DNA of 64,000 nucleotides from Streptomyces sp. NBC_01232 (GTDB lineage: Bacteria; Actinomycetota; Actinomycetes; Streptomycetales; Streptomycetaceae), in contig NZ_CP108518.1 in assembly GCF_035989885.1 (NCBI RefSeq), positions 5,757,001-5,821,000 of the forward strand. The letters are read 5' to 3'. The notes below the pieces were generated by a model, which worked only from the letters and a program-made list of their open reading frames with translations, ran no database searches and was not told where the DNA came from. Position 1 is the stretch's first letter. Every line of letters begins with the position of its first letter. The position numbers and the translations under genes were made by a program. Shown piece by piece: positions 61,714 through 64,000 of the stretch.

Positions 61714-63342
61714 ATGACGACGACACCAGAGGCGGCAACTGCGCTGTCAGAAGGCCTGGACGACAGCTTCCACGTCTTCGACACCACCCTGCGCGACGGC
61801 GCCCAGCGCGAGGGCATCAACCTCACGGTCGCCGACAAGCTGACGATCGCCCGGCACCTGGACGACTTCGGAGTGGGCTTCATCGAGGGCGGCTGGCCCG
61901 GCGCCAACCCCCGTGACACCGAGTTCTTCGCCCGCGCCCGCGCGGAGATCCGGTTCAAGAACGCCCAGCTGGTCGCCTTCGGTGCCACCCGGCGCGCCGG
62001 CGGCTCGGCGGCCCAGGACCCGCAGGTGCGGGCCCTGCTGGAGTCCGGCGCCCCGGTCATCACTCTTGTCGCCAAGTCCCACGACCGCCACGTCGAGCTC
62101 GCCCTGCGCACCACCCTGGAAGAGAACCTGGAGATGGTGCGCGACACCGTCTCCCACCTCGTCGCCGAGGGCCGCCGCGTCTTCGTCGACTGCGAGCACT
62201 TCTTCGACGGCTACCGGGCCAACGCCGAGTACGCGAAGTCCGTCGTGCGCACCGCCCACGAGGCCGGCGCCGACGTGGTCATCCTCTGCGACACCAACGG
62301 CGGCATGCTGCCCGCCCAGGTGACCGCGACCGTCGCCACCGTCCTCGCCGACACCGGGGCCCGCCTGGGCATCCACGCCCAGGACGACACCGGCTGCGCC
62401 GTCGCCAACACCCTCGCGGCGGTGGACGCGGGAGCCACCCATGTCCAGTGCACGGCGAACGGCTACGGCGAGCGCGTCGGCAACGCCAACCTCTTCCCTG
62501 TCGTCGCCGCCCTGGAGATCAAGTACGGGCGCAAGGTCCTCCCCGACGGGGCGCTCGCCGAGATGACCCGCATCTCGCACGCCATCGCCGAGGTCGTGAA
62601 CCTCACCCCCTCCACGCACCAGCCCTACGTCGGCGTCTCCGCCTTCGCGCACAAGGCGGGCCTGCACGCCTCGGCCATCAAGGTCGACCCGGACCTCTAC
62701 CAGCACATCGATCCCGAGCGGGTCGGCAACACCATGCGGATGCTGGTCTCCGACATGGCCGGCCGCGCCTCCATCGAGCTCAAGGGGAAGGAGCTCGGCG
62801 TCGAACTGAACGGGGACCGCGCCCTGATCTCCCGGGTCGTGGAGCGGGTCAAGGAGCGCGAGCTCAAGGGCTACACCTACGAGGCCGCCGACGCCTCCTT
62901 CGAACTGCTGCTGCGCGCCGAGGCCGAGGGCCGGGCCCGCAAGTACTTCCGCATCGAGTCCTGGCGGGCGATCGTCGAGGACCGCCCGGACGGCACCCAT
63001 GCCAACGAGGCCACGGTCAAGCTGTGGGCCAAGGGCGAGCGGATCGTCGCGACGGCGGAGGGCAACGGCCCGGTCAACGCACTGGACCGGGCGCTGCGGG
63101 TGGCGCTGGAGCGGTTCTACCCGCAGCTCGCCAAGTTCGAGCTCGTCGACTACAAGGTCCGCATCCTGGAGGGCACGCACGGCACGGAGTCCACGACACG
63201 CGTGCTGATCGCCACGTCGGACGGTGAACGCGACTGGTCCACGGTCGGCGTGGCCCCGAACGTGATCGCGGCGTCCTGGCAGGCCCTGGAGGACGCGTTC
63301 ACCTACGGCCTCCTGCACGCGGGCGTCGAACCGGCCGAATAG
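61714..63342 (+). CDS. cimA: (R)-citramalate synthase
   Basis: 542 residues of the LeuA/CimA family. It condenses pyruvate and acetyl-CoA to citramalate for isoleucine synthesis. Visible: FHVFDTTLRDGAQREGINL, GFIEGGWPGANPRD, the metal-binding HAQDD in LGIHAQDDTGCAVAN, QCTANGYGERVGNANL, VGVSAFAHKAGLHASAI and a C-terminal regulatory domain (LVDYKVRILEGTHGTESTTRV). The length and DTTLRDGAQREG form point to citramalate rather than isopropylmalate synthase. The ATG follows ACAGGAG at 10 nt. Expression should be tuned by the leader at 61475-61594. Confidence 0.93.
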   Translation: MTTTPEAATALSEGLDDSFHVFDTTLRDGAQREGINLTVADKLTIARHLDDFGVGFIEGGWPGANPRDTEFFARARAEIRFKNAQLVAFGATRRAGGSAAQDPQVRALLESGAPVITLVAKSHDRHVELALRTTLEENLEMVRDTVSHLVAEGRRVFVDCEHFFDGYRANAEYAKSVVRTAHEAGADVVILCDTNGGMLPAQVTATVATVLADTGARLGIHAQDDTGCAVANTLAAVDAGATHVQCTANGYGERVGNANLFPVVAALEIKYGRKVLPDGALAEMTRISHAIAEVVNLTPSTHQPYVGVSAFAHKAGLHASAIKVDPDLYQHIDPERVGNTMRMLVSDMAGRASIELKGKELGVELNGDRALISRVVERVKERELKGYTYEAADASFELLLRAEAEGRARKYFRIESWRAIVEDRPDGTHANEATVKLWAKGERIVATAEGNGPVNALDRALRVALERFYPQLAKFELVDYKVRILEGTHGTESTTRVLIATSDGERDWSTVGVAPNVIAASWQALEDAFTYGLLHAGVEPAE

Positions 63343-63385
63343 CGGCCCCGCGGCAGCCCGCCGGGCCCGCGCCCACCGGTCCGCA

Positions 63386-63411
63386 CCTCGCCGGGCTTCG
63401 GCCCGGCGAGG
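63386..63411. terminator. terminator hairpin after cimA
   Basis: A perfect 11-bp stem (63386-63396 with 63401-63411) capped by a stable TTCG tetraloop, 44 nt after the stop. Confidence 0.85.
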
Positions 63412-63462
63412 CCCTTATGTCCAGCTCACACGGGAAAGTACCGGTTCCGGTAGCGTCATGGT

Positions 63463-64000
63463 ATGAGGACCAGGCTGATATCCGTACGTTGTGGATCGTT
63501 GCTGTCCGGTCTGCTGCTGGCGCTCTCGGCGACCGCGCTCGTGGCCGCGCCGCAGGCTTCGGCCGCCACCGGGGTCGCCGCCGTGGGGGAGGCCCTCAAG
63601 CAGGGGCCGGTCTACGTCGCGCCCGGAGCCGAGGCCCAGCTGTCCAAGGCCCAGGCGGACGCGCTCGCGCAGAAGATCGAGGACGCGGGCAAGCCGGTGT
63701 TCGTGGCCGTGCTGCCGGCCACTGCCGAGTACCCGCAGGACAAGGTGCTCGGAGCCGTCCGCGCCGAGACCGGCATCACCGGGCTCTACGCGATCCGCCT
63801 CGGCGACGGCTTCAACGCCGGAGCCGACCGGGCGGTCATGCCGACCGACGCCGTGCGCAACCTCACCGAGGCCGTGAAGACCGGCGCGCCGGTGGACGCC
63901 GACACCCAGCTGAACAACTTCGTGGACCAGGCCCTGACCCAGGCCAAGGGCGGCGCTCCCGCCTCCTGGGGTACGACGGGCGCCGCCGAGGGCGTCCCGG
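63463..64000 (+). CDS. secreted or membrane protein, 3' end missing
   Basis: 179 residues before the window ends. A Sec signal peptide (MRTRLISVRCGSLLSGLLLALSATALVAAPQASA) is followed by a domain with VYVAPGAEAQLSKAQADALAQKIEDAGKPVFVAVLPATAEY and a GLYAIRLGDGF strand. The alternation of a predicted strand after each helix suggests a small alpha-beta domain facing outside the cell. The rest may include membrane helices. I do not recognise the family. TAGCGT lies 6 nt before the ATG with no ribosome binding site, so it is probably leaderless. Confidence 0.8.
   Translation, partial: MRTRLISVRCGSLLSGLLLALSATALVAAPQASAATGVAAVGEALKQGPVYVAPGAEAQLSKAQADALAQKIEDAGKPVFVAVLPATAEYPQDKVLGAVRAETGITGLYAIRLGDGFNAGADRAVMPTDAVRNLTEAVKTGAPVDADTQLNNFVDQALTQAKGGAPASWGTTGAAEGVP

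Overview
The window is about 72% GC, uses GTG and TTG starts freely, and carries a gene order (ligA, a GGDEF/EAL gene, gatC-gatA-gatB, a second GGDEF/EAL gene, ilvB-ilvN-ilvC, serA, leuB, ilvE, citramalate synthase) that I recognise from the conserved core of Streptomyces chromosomes, near SCO5494 to SCO5529 of S. coelicolor. That comparison is from memory, not from a search. I see no integrase, insertion-sequence transposase, rRNA, tRNA or CRISPR array. The only mobile trace is a 159-bp element of miniature inverted-repeat (MITE) type.

Layout. 1-3.7 kb: the end of a GlxA-type AraC regulator, three small genes or hypotheticals, a short-chain dehydrogenase and a catalytic-half MetE. 3.7-12.4 kb: NAD-dependent DNA ligase, the membrane c-di-GMP enzyme RmdB (with a TTA codon), and gatC-gatA-small ORF-gatB for Gln-tRNA amidation. 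12.4-18.3 kb: a receptor-like Ser/Thr kinase, then a divergent iron-controlled locus. A near-consensus DmdR/IdeR iron box separates a penicillin-acylase-family hydrolase plus IucB-type acyltransferase from a siderophore-interacting reductase. 18.3-31.5 kb: accessory single genes (secreted peptide, DinB-like, three GNATs in all, cupin, MMPL transporter, LuxR-type ATPase regulator, sugar dehydrogenase lipoprotein, aldo/keto reductase, hydroxyacid dehydrogenase). 31.5-40.4 kb: CdgC-like diguanylate cyclase, attenuator-controlled ilvB-ilvN, ilvC, serA. 40.5-52.5 kb: MFS pump with divergent TetR, lipoprotein, PucR regulator with the two proline catabolic enzymes, nitroreductase, SMI1/KNR4 protein, AAC(2')-I homologue, phospholipase C, and a deletion scar with two gene remnants. 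52.8-64 kb: 42-aa peptide, leuB, ilvE, NCS1 permease divergent from an accessory-less urease pair, agmatine deiminase, TetR, MITE, attenuator-controlled citramalate synthase, and the start of a secreted protein.

How the parts connect. Branched-chain amino-acid synthesis is spread over three blocks (ilvB-ilvN plus ilvC; leuB and ilvE; citramalate synthase). Two blocks have short leader peptides rich in the pathway end products, followed by U-tract terminators, which points to ribosome-mediated attenuation. Two c-di-GMP enzymes about 23 kb apart suggest developmental control. The permease, urease-like pair, agmatine deiminase and TetR look like a nitrogen-salvage unit with shared dyad operators. 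Many genes have a TAnnnT box 6-7 nt before the start codon, the pattern of leaderless mRNAs.
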